Positions 7,334-15,401 of a stretch of 34,644 nt of DNA are shown in pieces; position 1 is the stretch's first letter; each line of letters begins with the position of its first letter. The stretch is from contig JAIUML010000036.1 in the NCBI GenBank assembly GCA_022565595.1, positions 1-34,644 of the forward strand. Reading direction: 5' to 3'. The notes beneath the pieces are model-generated. The model saw nothing but the letters and a program-made list of their open reading frames with translations. It was not told the DNA's origin and made no database searches. The position numbers and the translations under genes are program-made. This DNA is from Saccharospirillum sp. (GTDB lineage: Bacteria; Pseudomonadota; Gammaproteobacteria; Pseudomonadales; Natronospirillaceae).

Positions 7334-7813
7334 TCAGATCAGACGGTATTGCCAGCGTTGCAACCAATGTTGGCGATCACTGAGCAGGTCGCCAGTGTGA
7401 ACAAAACCGTTGTGAGAGAGGACAGTGCGCGAAGCGAGGTTGCCAGGTTCGGTCAGCGCCAGTATCCAGCGCACCGGCTCTTGCTGTGCTTGAGCGCACA
7501 GCCAACGCACCAACGCAGAGGCATACCCCTTGCGCCGATGTTCAGGAACGACTCGATAACCGATTTCAACACAGCCCTTGATGGGTGCGCCCTTGAAGCC
7601 GCCAGCGGCAACGCACTGACCATTAACCCAGACACCCGCGGGTCGATACCAGCGGGCATCAGCAGGGGTCTGCCGCATGCATTCGATGAGTTCATCCAGC
7701 AATCCGGGCTGACCAAAAAGAGCACGGCATTGTTCCGGCAGGTTGCTCAGGCACTGCAGTTGGTGGTCACTCAACCAGTCTATATTGAATGACTCGCAGG
7801 CCCGGGCAGACAT
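7334..7813 (-). CDS. GNAT-family N-acetyltransferase
   Basis: 159 residues. The acetyl-CoA-binding core is visible as VEIGYRVVPEHRRKGYASALVRWL (about 82-105), where the R-R-K-G-Y-A segment is the motif A pyrophosphate loop. It is followed by LALTEPGNLASRTVLSHNGF, the motif B region with the conserved asparagine and NGF. The substrate cannot be read from sequence. It begins 11 bases after the stop of the ATP-grasp gene and ends 55 bases before the Fe-S photolyase start, so it probably belongs to the same transcript. Pairing with an amide-bond-forming ligase suggests a shared small-molecule or peptide substrate, but this is inference. Confidence 0.88.
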   Translation of the reverse strand: MSARACESFNIDWLSDHQLQCLSNLPEQCRALFGQPGLLDELIECMRQTPADARWYRPAGVWVNGQCVAAGGFKGAPIKGCVEIGYRVVPEHRRKGYASALVRWLCAQAQQEPVRWILALTEPGNLASRTVLSHNGFVHTGDLLSDRQHWLQRWQYRLI

Positions 7814-7824
7814 GGTATCAAGCG

Positions 7825-8877
7825 TCAGTCGTTGTCGAGCAGATCACGAGAGCGCAGGTCGGACAGGCGCTTCATCAGATGCTCCAGTTCGGCGTGTTTC
7901 TCGCGACGTTCGCTGACTCGGTCTTCGAGGAAGTCGACGACCTGCTTTTGCAGCTTGACCTTGCTCAGACGGTTGATATTGGTAATGCCACCGGGGTTAC
8001 AGACATTGACTTCCAGCAGTCGCTCACCAATCAGATCAAGGCCGACAAAATCCAGCCCATCGGTCACCAGTTTGGGGCCGATTTTCCGACAGACGCGTTT
8101 CTGTTCTTCGGTTAACTTCCAGCTATGGGCGCTGCCACCGGCCTGTATATTGGCGCGCACATCGCCATCGGCAGGCTTGCGATGATAAGCACCAATGGCC
8201 TTGCCGTTGAGCATCATGACGCGTACATCGCCTTCTTCGGCGCCGTCGATGTACTCCTGCAGAATGACATAGTTGTTGCGCTCCCGGTCGATGTAAAAAT
8301 CGAGCAGACTCTTGATACTCGATTGAGCCGACTTTTCCAGCACGATAACGCCATGGCCACCACTGCCATCGAGCGGCTTGAGAATCCATTTTTCGCGTTT
8401 ACTCTCACGAATGACGCGCAACAGATAGTCCTTGTTCTTGGACACATGGGTCTCAGGCAGGAAGCTGTTGCCGGGGTCATGAAAGGTGGTCGTATAGAGT
8501 TTGTTGCTGGCCTTGCGCACGCCGTCGACATCGTTGATGACCAGAGTCTCGTTCTTGACGGCATCGAGAAAGCTGAGAATGGTCGGATCGATAGGTGGAT
8601 CCTTGCGGATCATGATGCAGTCGAAAGCATGCAACGGCAGCATTTTCTCGTCAAACTTGATCTTCTTGTACAAAGTGGCAACGGCCTCTGGCACCTTGTC
8701 CATGGGCTGGATGACCCTGGAGAAGCCATTGACGACGTTGTTGCGCACGGTCAAATTCTGCGGGTACAGCAGGGCGACTTTGTGCCGGCGCATCAGGCAT
8801 TCCTGGATCATCACCAGGGTGGAGCTCTTGCCTGGCTCAATGTCTTCCCAGGCGTTGATCAAGAAAGCGATATACAT
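7825..8877 (-). CDS. ATP-grasp ligase, glutathione synthetase (GshB)-like
   Basis: 350 residues. The arrangement follows GshB: IMIRKDPPID, then LVINDVDGVRKASNKLYTT, WILKPLDGSGGHGV (ATP-grasp glycine loop), DVRVMMLNGKAIGAYHRKP, then GLDFVGLDLIGERLLEVNVCNPGG (metal ligands). It should form a peptide-type amide bond via an acyl phosphate; glutathione synthesis or a related ligation is possible. The C-terminus adds a charged helical tail (about 310-350). The start MYIAFLINAWED at 8877 matches the family; the frame is open further upstream only through palindromic repeat DNA. It is the first gene of the unit running into the GNAT and photolyases. Whether it is the housekeeping gshB or a paralogue cannot be decided from this window. 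Confidence 0.85.
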   Translation of the reverse strand: MYIAFLINAWEDIEPGKSSTLVMIQECLMRRHKVALLYPQNLTVRNNVVNGFSRVIQPMDKVPEAVATLYKKIKFDEKMLPLHAFDCIMIRKDPPIDPTILSFLDAVKNETLVINDVDGVRKASNKLYTTTFHDPGNSFLPETHVSKNKDYLLRVIRESKREKWILKPLDGSGGHGVIVLEKSAQSSIKSLLDFYIDRERNNYVILQEYIDGAEEGDVRVMMLNGKAIGAYHRKPADGDVRANIQAGGSAHSWKLTEEQKRVCRKIGPKLVTDGLDFVGLDLIGERLLEVNVCNPGGITNINRLSKVKLQKQVVDFLEDRVSERREKHAELEHLMKRLSDLRSRDLLDND

Positions 8878-8944
8878 GCGGTAACCTTGTCTAATTATCC
8901 TGTCCAGACTAAACCCTGAGGGGCATCTGGGCAAGCGGGCGGCT

Positions 8945-8973
8945 AGTGTAGTAGTGCTCTCTTTGATCGCCAA
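8945..8973 (-). promoter_or_regulatory. candidate promoter for the ATP-grasp/GNAT/photolyase unit
   Basis: On the minus strand TTGGCG (8973-8968), a 17-base spacer and TACACT (8950-8945) form a reasonable sigma-70 promoter about 70 bases upstream of the ATP-grasp start codon. Moderately weak hexamers, no other evidence. Confidence 0.35.
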
Positions 8974-9011
8974 GTATTGTTTGCTTAACCGTGTTGAGTG
9001 GCAGTCGCCCG

Positions 9012-9140
9012 CCCAGGGGGCCGGGTAGGCCTCTTGCGGGTCGCCGCAAGTACGATCCCTGTAGGCTCGACTGCAGCCTCCGAAGCGTCGGACCGCCATG
9101 GCTGCAGACGTGCCGCCAGAGGCCTACCCGGCCCCCTGGG
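9012..9140. repeat. large palindromic element A
   Basis: A 129-base non-coding palindrome. The 23-base outer arms 9012-9034 and 9118-9140 are perfectly complementary (CCCAGGGGGCCGGGTAGGCC then TCT, and its complement). Inside are hairpins TTGCGG-gtcg-CCGCAA (9034-9049), TCCGA-agcg-TCGGA (9079-9092) and an enclosing TGCAGCC...GGCTGCA. It shares the core GGCTCGACTGCAGCCT and CCATGGCTGCAGAC with element B, which carries it inverted. It also shares CCGAAGCGTCGGACCG (9080-9095) with positions 146-161. No transposase is present, so if mobile it is non-autonomous. Confidence 0.8.
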
Positions 9141-9326
9141 CTCAATTTTCCGACAAGTCAAAACAGGAAGCCCCACTATGTCTTTCAATTGAAAGGCGGT
9201 CACTAGCTATTAGATTTTAAGGTCTTCAACGGGATGTGTTGGAATGACTTGAGGATTAATCACTAGAACTATCACAACGTTTGCCGTTTAAGTTGTGTCA
9301 GTGCAGTCGAAAGGTCGAGCGAGTGG

Positions 9327-9424
9327 CACCGGGTGCCCCTATGTCGGGCGTCTGCAGCCATGGAAGGCTGCAGTCGAGCCCCCATGGACGGGTTTACGGC
9401 GTCCCGTCATAGGGGTACCCGGTG
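9327..9424. repeat. large palindromic element B
   Basis: A 98-base element bounded by 17-base arms CACCGGGTGCCCCTATG (9327-9343) and CATAGGGGTACCCGGTG (9408-9424), with one mismatch. Inside are hairpins CTGCAGCC-atggaa-GGCTGCAG (9352-9373) and GACGGG...CCCGTC (9387-9408). Its core (9350-9380) is the reverse complement of the core of element A but lacks a 16-base insert. It lies about 40 bases beyond the stop of the flotillin-like gene and may fold in that mRNA's 3' end. There is no U-tract. The spacer between elements A and B (9141-9326) shows nothing recognisable. Confidence 0.8.
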
Positions 9425-9465
9425 GTAATCGCGGGTTTTGACACAACAGCTTATTAAGCCTCTGG

Positions 9466-11079
9466 TCAGTCGTTTTCTTTGTGGTCCCCGCGAACTGAAC
9501 TCAGACTACCATCCACACTCAACCCCAGTTCTTCGCCGATCTTCTTGAGTGCTGGAAGCTGCACGGCCATGCCGAGGATGCTGTCCAGGGCCTGGTTGAC
9601 GACGGGTTTTTCGCCTGCCCGGTTGCCCTCTACGCCCAGAGGCTGACCGAGGCCGGTGATCTGGTGGATCTTGATGGAGTCGATCTTCTCGGCCGGGCGT
9701 ACCATCTCGGCGACGATGCCCGGCAGTGCCTTGAGGCGGGCCTCTTCGGTTTTCATGGCGATCATGGCATCGGTCATCAGGTTTTCGGCCTCTACCATGG
9801 CTTTGCGGCCAGCGGCTTCGGCCAGCATCTCGGCCTGACGTGCCTTGGCTTCGAGCGTGCGCGCCTCGGTGGCGGCATTGGCTTCGGCGACTCGGGTCTT
9901 GGCGCGTTCAGTGGCCGCGGCGAGCTCCGATTGGGCCGCCTTGCGCACGCGAATGCCGGCGGACTCGGCTTCCTGCTCGGCGAGCAGTTCAGCGATGCGC
10001 TTGCGACGCTCGGCTTCTGCCACCGCCTTGGCCGTGGCAACTTTCTCGTTGGCGGCGATGACCAGAGCCTGGGCTTCTTCCAGTTTGGCCTGGGACTCAC
10101 GCTCTTCGCGGGTCTTGTCGTGCTCCTGGATTTCCCGGTCTTTCTCGAGCAATGCCAGTGCCAGATCACGTCTCAGTTCGGCTTCCTGGAGTAGACGATC
10201 GCGTTCTATGGTGGCTTCGCGGATGGCACGCTCCATCTCGATGCGGCTGGCGGCGACGGAGCGTTCGCTGTCGGCTTTGCGTGCCGCGACTTCAGCCATC
10301 TGTGCGGCCTTGAGTACTTCGATCTGTTGGGTCTGGTTGATGCGCGCCTGTTCTTCTTCCAGTTCCAGGTCCAGCTTGCGCTTGGCCAGGGTCAGGGCCG
10401 ATTGGCGCACCGCCATCTCAGCGTCGGCGTCGATGTCGGCGCGCTCTTTCTTGGAGCGGGCGATCAATTCGGACAGCTTGCGCATACCGGCGGCGTTGAA
10501 GGCGTTGTTTTCGTCCAGGGCGTCGAACGGCGTCTGGTCCATATCGGTCAGGGAGACGCTTTCGAGGGCAAGGCCGTTGCCGGAGAGTGAGGGTTCGAGC
10601 GCTTCTTTTACCTGACGAACGAAATCGCCCCGTTTTTCGTGCAGTTCGTCCATGGTGACGCGTGCCGCGACGGAGCGCAGGGCGTCGACCAGCTTGCCTT
10701 CGATCAAGTCGGTCAGCTTGGCTGCGTCAAAGGTTCGGTTGCCCAGAGTCTGGGCCGCACGCGAGACACCTTCTTCACTGTCGATGACGGAAACGTAGAA
10801 TTCAACGCCGACGTCCACCCGCAGTTTGTCCTGAGTTATCAGGGAACTGTTGCCGGTGCGTTTGACCTCCAGTCGCAGGGTCTGCATGTTCACGCGGGCG
10901 ACGTTGTTGAAGTAGGGAATGGCGAGGACACCACCGTCCAGCGCGACCCTGCGGCCGCCCAGACCGGTGCGCACCAGGCTCACTTCGCGGGTGCCGCGCT
11001 CATAGAATTTTGCCAAGATGATGATGACAATGGCCAGTACAATCAGGCCGAGAATCACCCAGGTAATGGTGTTAGCCAT
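9466..11079 (-). CDS. flotillin-like SPFH/band 7 membrane protein (YqiK-like)
   Basis: 537 residues. One N-terminal transmembrane helix (about residues 5-25) is followed by an SPFH domain (about 30-200, e.g. TGLGGRRVALDGGVLAIPYFN). Next comes a long coiled coil rich in Ala, Glu, Arg and Lys (about 210-450), then a short C-terminal segment with EKIDSIKIHQITGLG. This is the flotillin layout. Such proteins oligomerise at the inner membrane, where they influence membrane fluidity and organisation. GGAG lies before the ATG. The gene starts 69 bases after the stop of the SDR gene on the same strand, so it may be last in the transporter/dehydrogenase operon or have its own promoter. Its usual YqiJ-type membrane partner is not adjacent. 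Confidence 0.9.
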   Translation of the reverse strand: MANTITWVILGLIVLAIVIIILAKFYERGTREVSLVRTGLGGRRVALDGGVLAIPYFNNVARVNMQTLRLEVKRTGNSSLITQDKLRVDVGVEFYVSVIDSEEGVSRAAQTLGNRTFDAAKLTDLIEGKLVDALRSVAARVTMDELHEKRGDFVRQVKEALEPSLSGNGLALESVSLTDMDQTPFDALDENNAFNAAGMRKLSELIARSKKERADIDADAEMAVRQSALTLAKRKLDLELEEEQARINQTQQIEVLKAAQMAEVAARKADSERSVAASRIEMERAIREATIERDRLLQEAELRRDLALALLEKDREIQEHDKTREERESQAKLEEAQALVIAANEKVATAKAVAEAERRKRIAELLAEQEAESAGIRVRKAAQSELAAATERAKTRVAEANAATEARTLEAKARQAEMLAEAAGRKAMVEAENLMTDAMIAMKTEEARLKALPGIVAEMVRPAEKIDSIKIHQITGLGQPLGVEGNRAGEKPVVNQALDSILGMAVQLPALKKIGEELGLSVDGSLSSVRGDHKEND

Positions 11080-11148
11080 GCCGCTTCTCCCACAAGATGC
11101 TTGTTGATTTCATTGTTGTTGGTGCCTGTGATTCGAGTAATTGCATAA

Positions 11149-11952
11149 TCAGAGCCCGTTTTGTTCTGCCAGGATGTGCGACTGCATGCCGCCATCGCAG
11201 GCAATGTTGGTGCCGCGCAACCAGCCGGAGCCATCGGACAGCAAAAAGGCGACGACCGGGGCAATGTCTTCCGGCCGGCCGGGTCGGTCCATCACCGCCA
11301 TATCTTCTTCTGCGCGGGCACCCAGGGTTTCGATGAAGTCTGCCAGGATGGGGGTATCGACCGGGCCCGGGCTGACGCTGTTCATGCGAATGCCACGGTC
11401 GCGCCAGGTCCAGCGGTTTTTCAGGGTCCAGGCGATCAGCGCTTCCTTGGAGAAGAAGTAGCTGCGTCCGCCTTGCCCGCCCACCTGGTAGCGCTCGACA
11501 AAGTCTTCGACCTCGTCAAAGCCCAGGTTTTCCGCTGCCTTGATGGCATCGACTGACTCAGGCCAGCCAATGCCCGCCAGAGAGGCCAGATTGACGATGG
11601 CAGCATGGCGGTTCATTTTCGGGACCAATAAACGGGTCAGGTATTTCAGCCCGACCAGGTTGACTTTGAGCACCAGCTCAGCGGGTGCCGTTGGTGGCAA
11701 GCCAGCAATGTTGGCGAGGCCATCGATACCGTCCGGCAGAGCTTTTGACAGCGCCAGAATGTAATTGCTGTCTGACAGGTCTGCCCGGTAAAACTCATCA
11801 ACATGGTCTTCGGTCAAGGTGCGATCGACACCGAGCACATAGCCCCCCTGCGCCTTGATGACCCGAGCGGTTTCTCGACCTATGCCCGAGGCACAGCCGG
11901 TAACGACGATGGTTTTGCCGGTCAGCGGTGCCTGTGGTTGGGTAGTGTTCAT
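11149..11952 (-). CDS. SDR-family oxidoreductase, coniferyl-alcohol dehydrogenase-like
   Basis: 267 residues of the classical short-chain dehydrogenase/reductase type. The NAD(P)-binding motif TGCASGIG is at 18-25, NIAG at 81-84, the catalytic Ser near 124 (NLASLAG), Tyr165 and Lys169 (YFFSK), and the late motif NSVSPGPVDTPIL. Its overall pattern, with a long insertion before the catalytic Tyr, resembles bacterial coniferyl-alcohol dehydrogenase and 3-alpha-hydroxysteroid dehydrogenase-like proteins. It would oxidise an (aromatic) alcohol to the aldehyde. It starts 10 bases after the stop of the aldehyde dehydrogenase with a strong GAGGAGG ribosome-binding site. The order fits a two-step alcohol to aldehyde to acid pathway; the true substrate is inferred. 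Confidence 0.88.
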   Translation of the reverse strand: MNTTQPQAPLTGKTIVVTGCASGIGRETARVIKAQGGYVLGVDRTLTEDHVDEFYRADLSDSNYILALSKALPDGIDGLANIAGLPPTAPAELVLKVNLVGLKYLTRLLVPKMNRHAAIVNLASLAGIGWPESVDAIKAAENLGFDEVEDFVERYQVGGQGGRSYFFSKEALIAWTLKNRWTWRDRGIRMNSVSPGPVDTPILADFIETLGARAEEDMAVMDRPGRPEDIAPVVAFLLSDGSGWLRGTNIACDGGMQSHILAEQNGL

Positions 11953-11962
11953 TCAGGCCTCC

Positions 11963-13417
11963 TCAGAATACCGGTGGGAAGGGGCGGTGGCCCCGATCCA
12001 GGGTGATCCAGCGGGTTTGAGAGAAGGTCTCTGCCGACCAGCGACCGCCGTGGTTGCCCAGCCCCGAGGCCTTGGTGCCACCAAAAGGCACATGGGGTTC
12101 ATCGTTGATCGAGGAGCAATTCACGTGGCAGGAGCCGGTTTCCAGCCGCCGTGCCATTTGCAGAGCACGCTCCTCGTTGGCGGTGATGATGCCGGAGGAC
12201 AAACCGTATTCGGTGTCGTTGGCAATGGCGACAGCTTCTGCATCGGTGCGGAAGGCGATAACCGGTACCACCGGGCCGAAGGTTTCGTCCTGGTAGACTT
12301 TCATCTCTGGTGTGACATTGGCCAGAATGGTTGGCTCGACAAATCGGCCGTGCACACCACCCCCTAGCAACACCTTGGCGCCTTTGGCAATGGCATCCTG
12401 AATCTGGTCTTTCACTCGAATGGCCTGACGGTCGTTGATCAGCGGGCCGATAACGTTGTTCGGATCGGCGGTATCACCCATTTTCAGTTTGGCAGCCCGC
12501 TCGACGAATTTGGGCACGAACTCGTCGTAGAGTCGCTCATGAACCAGAACTTTCTCTACCGACATGCAGATCTGCCCCTGGTGCATAAAGCTGCCAAAGT
12601 TGGCGGCGGACAGGGCGCGTTCCATATCGGCGTCTTCGCAGATGATCAGCGAATCCTTGCCGCCCAACTCAACGCAGGCTTTTTTAAGGTGAGCACCGGC
12701 CTTGGCGGCTATAAAGCGGCCGACCGGAGTGGAGCCGGTGAAGGATATGCCCTTGACTGCCGGGTTTTCGATCAGTTCGTCACCGACGGCTGCGACTGAC
12801 TCGCGTGAGCAGGTGATGACGTTGAGCACGCCTGGAGGCACCCCGGCTTCTTCAAACAGCTCGGCAAACATCAGGCCGCCGACATAGGGGGTATCTTCCG
12901 AAGGTTTCAATACAATGGTGTTGCCGATAGCGCAGGGGAAAGACAAGCCACGAGACGTCAGAATCAATGGCATATTCCAGGGGCTGATGACATTGACCAC
13001 ACCCATGGGCTGGCGCATGGCCAGACTGACTTTGCCATGCTCGGAAGGCAGGACTTCGCCAATGGACTGATAGTTCACGGCCGCCGCTGCGCGAAAAACG
13101 CCCGCAGTATAGCCCACTTCAAACATGCCCTTGCCAAACCAGCCACCGCCCTCGGCCTGAATGGCCTTGACGATGTCCGGGCGGCGTTTTTCAAACAGCT
13201 CAGCCACTTTCAGCATATAAGCTGAGCGTTCGGTAAAGGGCAGGTCTGACCAGGCGGGAAAGGCGGCCTGGGCTGCCTTGATTGCGGCGCGAGTCTCGGC
13301 GACTCCGGAATCCGGTGCTTTACCCCAGATCTCCCCGTTAGAGGGATTGATATCATCAAAGGTTCTTTCGGTCGGGACCCATTGTCCGCCGATGTAGTTG
13401 CCTTTAAACGGATGCAT
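11963..13417 (-). CDS. NAD(P)-dependent aldehyde dehydrogenase, aromatic-aldehyde type
   Basis: 484 residues, the normal length for the ALDH superfamily. Visible landmarks are the Asn in SPWNMP (Asn148), FTGST cofactor loop (226-230), the general base Glu250 in VELGGK and the catalytic nucleophile Cys284 in GQICMS. ETFGPVVPV and PFGGTKASG follow near the C-terminus. The sequence style is close to vanillin/benzaldehyde/coniferyl-aldehyde dehydrogenases. It begins 3 bases after the stop of the LivF-like ATPase, which ties it to the transporter operon, and is followed directly by the alcohol dehydrogenase-like SDR. It probably oxidises the imported compound's aldehyde to the carboxylic acid; the aromatic nature of the substrate is inferred. 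Confidence 0.92.
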   Translation of the reverse strand: MHPFKGNYIGGQWVPTERTFDDINPSNGEIWGKAPDSGVAETRAAIKAAQAAFPAWSDLPFTERSAYMLKVAELFEKRRPDIVKAIQAEGGGWFGKGMFEVGYTAGVFRAAAAVNYQSIGEVLPSEHGKVSLAMRQPMGVVNVISPWNMPLILTSRGLSFPCAIGNTIVLKPSEDTPYVGGLMFAELFEEAGVPPGVLNVITCSRESVAAVGDELIENPAVKGISFTGSTPVGRFIAAKAGAHLKKACVELGGKDSLIICEDADMERALSAANFGSFMHQGQICMSVEKVLVHERLYDEFVPKFVERAAKLKMGDTADPNNVIGPLINDRQAIRVKDQIQDAIAKGAKVLLGGGVHGRFVEPTILANVTPEMKVYQDETFGPVVPVIAFRTDAEAVAIANDTEYGLSSGIITANEERALQMARRLETGSCHVNCSSINDEPHVPFGGTKASGLGNHGGRWSAETFSQTRWITLDRGHRPFPPVF

Positions 13418-13420
13418 GGC

Positions 13421-14650
13421 TTACCCCTTGTTTTTATTGACGAGCGTCATTTGTGATCGACCCGGTTCGGACTGGGTGCGTTTGTAGACTTCAATGACCG
13501 GCAGATCCGGATCAGTATTGGAAGTCGATGAGTTCGGCGACTTGCCAGTGGTCGGCTTGTCTTTGGTGGCTTTCACTGACGAGTCACTGGAAGGACGACT
13601 CGAGGCCCGCGCCGCCTGTTCGAACTGCGCCAACAGTCCGTCCAGACTTTGCTGGTTATCTCCACGACCACTCGATACCGAGTGTGAGCCTTGCCCCAGT
13701 TCACCCTTGAGCCAGGCACTGCGCTGCCGTACTTGCGCTTGTTGTATCCAGTCCTGGATGTCGCCACCGGCCAGTTGTCGAGTGGGCGCCGGCTGGCGCT
13801 TGTCGAGATCTGCGGTGCGGAAGTTGGCCAAAGCGTCCTTGGCGATTTGTTGGGCGACTGTTTTGGGCGGCTCCGAGGGTGATGCCGTTGTACCCGCTGC
13901 ATGATGAGTGTGCGGCGCTTCAGAGCTGGCGGCACCGCCCAGATAAGCCTTGACCACGGCCGGGTCCTTGAGCAGGTTGGACGCACTGTCTTCCGCGGTG
14001 ATCTCGCCGTTTTCCAACAGGTAGCCACGGTCGGCAATGCCCAGGCTCTGTTTTGCATTCTGTTCAACCAACAGAATGCCCAAACCCGTATCACGCACGG
14101 ACTTCAGCGTTTTAAACACCTCGCTGGCCAGCAGTGGCGAAAGGCCTAGCGAAGGTTCATCCAACATCAGCACATCGGGTGCCGACATCATGGCGCGGCC
14201 AATAGCGACCATCTGTTGCTCGCCACCACTCATGGTGCGGGCAATCTGTTTGCGTCGTTCTACCAGTTTCGGAAACAGCTGATAGACGGTGTCCAGCAGT
14301 TGCTGTTCCTTGTCGCGTGCACGTCTGGAGTAGGCGCCCAGCATCAGGTTCTCTTCGACACTGAGATCACCAAAAATACCGCGACCTTCAGGCACCAGTG
14401 CCAGGCCAGCCTCGACAATGTGATGGGCACGGGCGTTGCCGAGGGCATGACCGTGCATACTGACGGTGCCCGAGTTGCGCGGGACCAGACCGGAAATGCT
14501 TTGCAACAGGGTGCTTTTACCGGCCCCGTTGGCACCGAGAATCACGACGATCTCCCCTGGCTTGACCGACAGTGATACCTGATTCAGTGCCTGATGTTTG
14601 CCGTAAAAAACGGTAACGCCATTGACGTTCAATCCGCTGTGGTCACTCAT
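13421..14650 (-). CDS. HAAT-family ABC transporter ATPase (LivF-like) with long C-terminal extension
   Basis: 409 residues from the chosen start. The first roughly 238 residues are a normal LivF-type nucleotide-binding domain: Walker A GANGAGKS (39-46), signature MSGGEQQ (140-146), Walker B LMLDEP (161-166), then the switch histidine position as in LivF. The following about 170 residues are unusual for the family. They are Ser/Pro/Thr/Gln-rich, with two short stretches that could be helical (GGDIQDWIQQAQVRQRSAW and QSLDGLLAQFEQAARA), and are otherwise probably disordered. ATG at 14650 has GGGGA five bases upstream and overlaps the end of the LivG-like gene by 8 bases; an ATG at 14656 is possible. 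The extension may bind a partner or regulate import. Confidence 0.92.
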   Translation of the reverse strand: MSDHSGLNVNGVTVFYGKHQALNQVSLSVKPGEIVVILGANGAGKSTLLQSISGLVPRNSGTVSMHGHALGNARAHHIVEAGLALVPEGRGIFGDLSVEENLMLGAYSRRARDKEQQLLDTVYQLFPKLVERRKQIARTMSGGEQQMVAIGRAMMSAPDVLMLDEPSLGLSPLLASEVFKTLKSVRDTGLGILLVEQNAKQSLGIADRGYLLENGEITAEDSASNLLKDPAVVKAYLGGAASSEAPHTHHAAGTTASPSEPPKTVAQQIAKDALANFRTADLDKRQPAPTRQLAGGDIQDWIQQAQVRQRSAWLKGELGQGSHSVSSGRGDNQQSLDGLLAQFEQAARASSRPSSDSSVKATKDKPTTGKSPNSSTSNTDPDLPVIEVYKRTQSEPGRSQMTLVNKNKG

Positions 14651-15401
14651 AATCATCCCCCAGATAGGCTTTGATCACGGCTTTGTCGGAGAGCACTTCT
14701 GCCGGCGTGCCTTCAGCGATTTTGATGCCGCTGCTCATCACCACGCAACGGTCGCAGAGGCTGCGAATGGCATCCATGACGTGTTCAACCAGAATGATGG
14801 TGCGGCCTTCGTCGCGCAGGCTGGCAATGAGTTCAATGCCGGTTTGCAGCTCTGTGGGGTTGAGCCCGGCCAGCCACTCGTCGAGCAGAATGAGTTTGGG
14901 GTCGGCCGCCAGAGCGCGCGCCAGTTCCAACCGCTTCTGATCGATATAGGTCAGTGCAGAAGTCGGTTTGTTGGCCGCCGCTGCCAGACCAACCCGTTCC
15001 AGTTGGCGCATGGCGTAGACTTCCAGGCCTTTACCCCAGAGTTTTCGATGGCCAAAAACAGCGCCAGCCATCACGTTTTCCAGAACGGAGAGCCCGGCCA
15101 GGACCCGCACCAATTGAAAGGTACGGGCAACGCCACTTTGTGCAATCTTGCGCTCGGGCATGTCGGAGAGCAGATTGTCGCCCATCATGATGTAGCCATC
15201 ACTGACCTTCAGCGCGCCAGAGATGAGGTTCATCATGGTGGTCTTGCCGGAGCCGTTGGGGCCAATCAGCCCGATGACTTCGTGTTCGCGAACATCGAAA
15301 CTCACCTGGTTGACTGCGACCAGGCCGCCGAAGCGTTTGGTCGCTTCGCGCACTTCCAGTACCGTTGGTTTATCCATGGTTTTGAGTGCGACCTTATCCA
15401 T
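14643..15401 (-). CDS. HAAT-family ABC transporter ATPase (LivG-like)
   Basis: 252 residues. Walker A is GPNGSGKT and Walker B LILLDE. The family's long Q-loop region (GVARTFQLVRVLAGLSVLENVM) and VEHVMDAIRSLCDR near the switch histidine are present. Two canonical positions differ: the ABC signature reads LTYIDQ instead of an LSGGQ/LAYGQ form, and Walker B is followed by W (DEW) rather than P. I recall degenerate signatures in some LivG subgroups, so the protein may still be active as a heterodimer with the LivF-like subunit, whose signature is intact. The start codon overlaps the end of the permease gene by 8 bases, consistent with translational coupling. Confidence 0.93.
   Translation of the reverse strand: MDKVALKTMDKPTVLEVREATKRFGGLVAVNQVSFDVREHEVIGLIGPNGSGKTTMMNLISGALKVSDGYIMMGDNLLSDMPERKIAQSGVARTFQLVRVLAGLSVLENVMAGAVFGHRKLWGKGLEVYAMRQLERVGLAAAANKPTSALTYIDQKRLELARALAADPKLILLDEWLAGLNPTELQTGIELIASLRDEGRTIILVEHVMDAIRSLCDRCVVMSSGIKIAEGTPAEVLSDKAVIKAYLGDDYE

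Noticed and set aside
8878-9099. N-terminal extension of the ATP-grasp gene by 74 residues
   Set aside because: The extra residues are translated from palindromic element A and intergenic DNA. The family N-terminus and a weak ribosome site support the start at 8877.
9845-10615. 256-residue open frame antisense to the flotillin-like gene
   Set aside because: The composition is Ser/Ala/Arg-rich, a reflection of the repetitive coiled-coil codons on the other strand. No domain.
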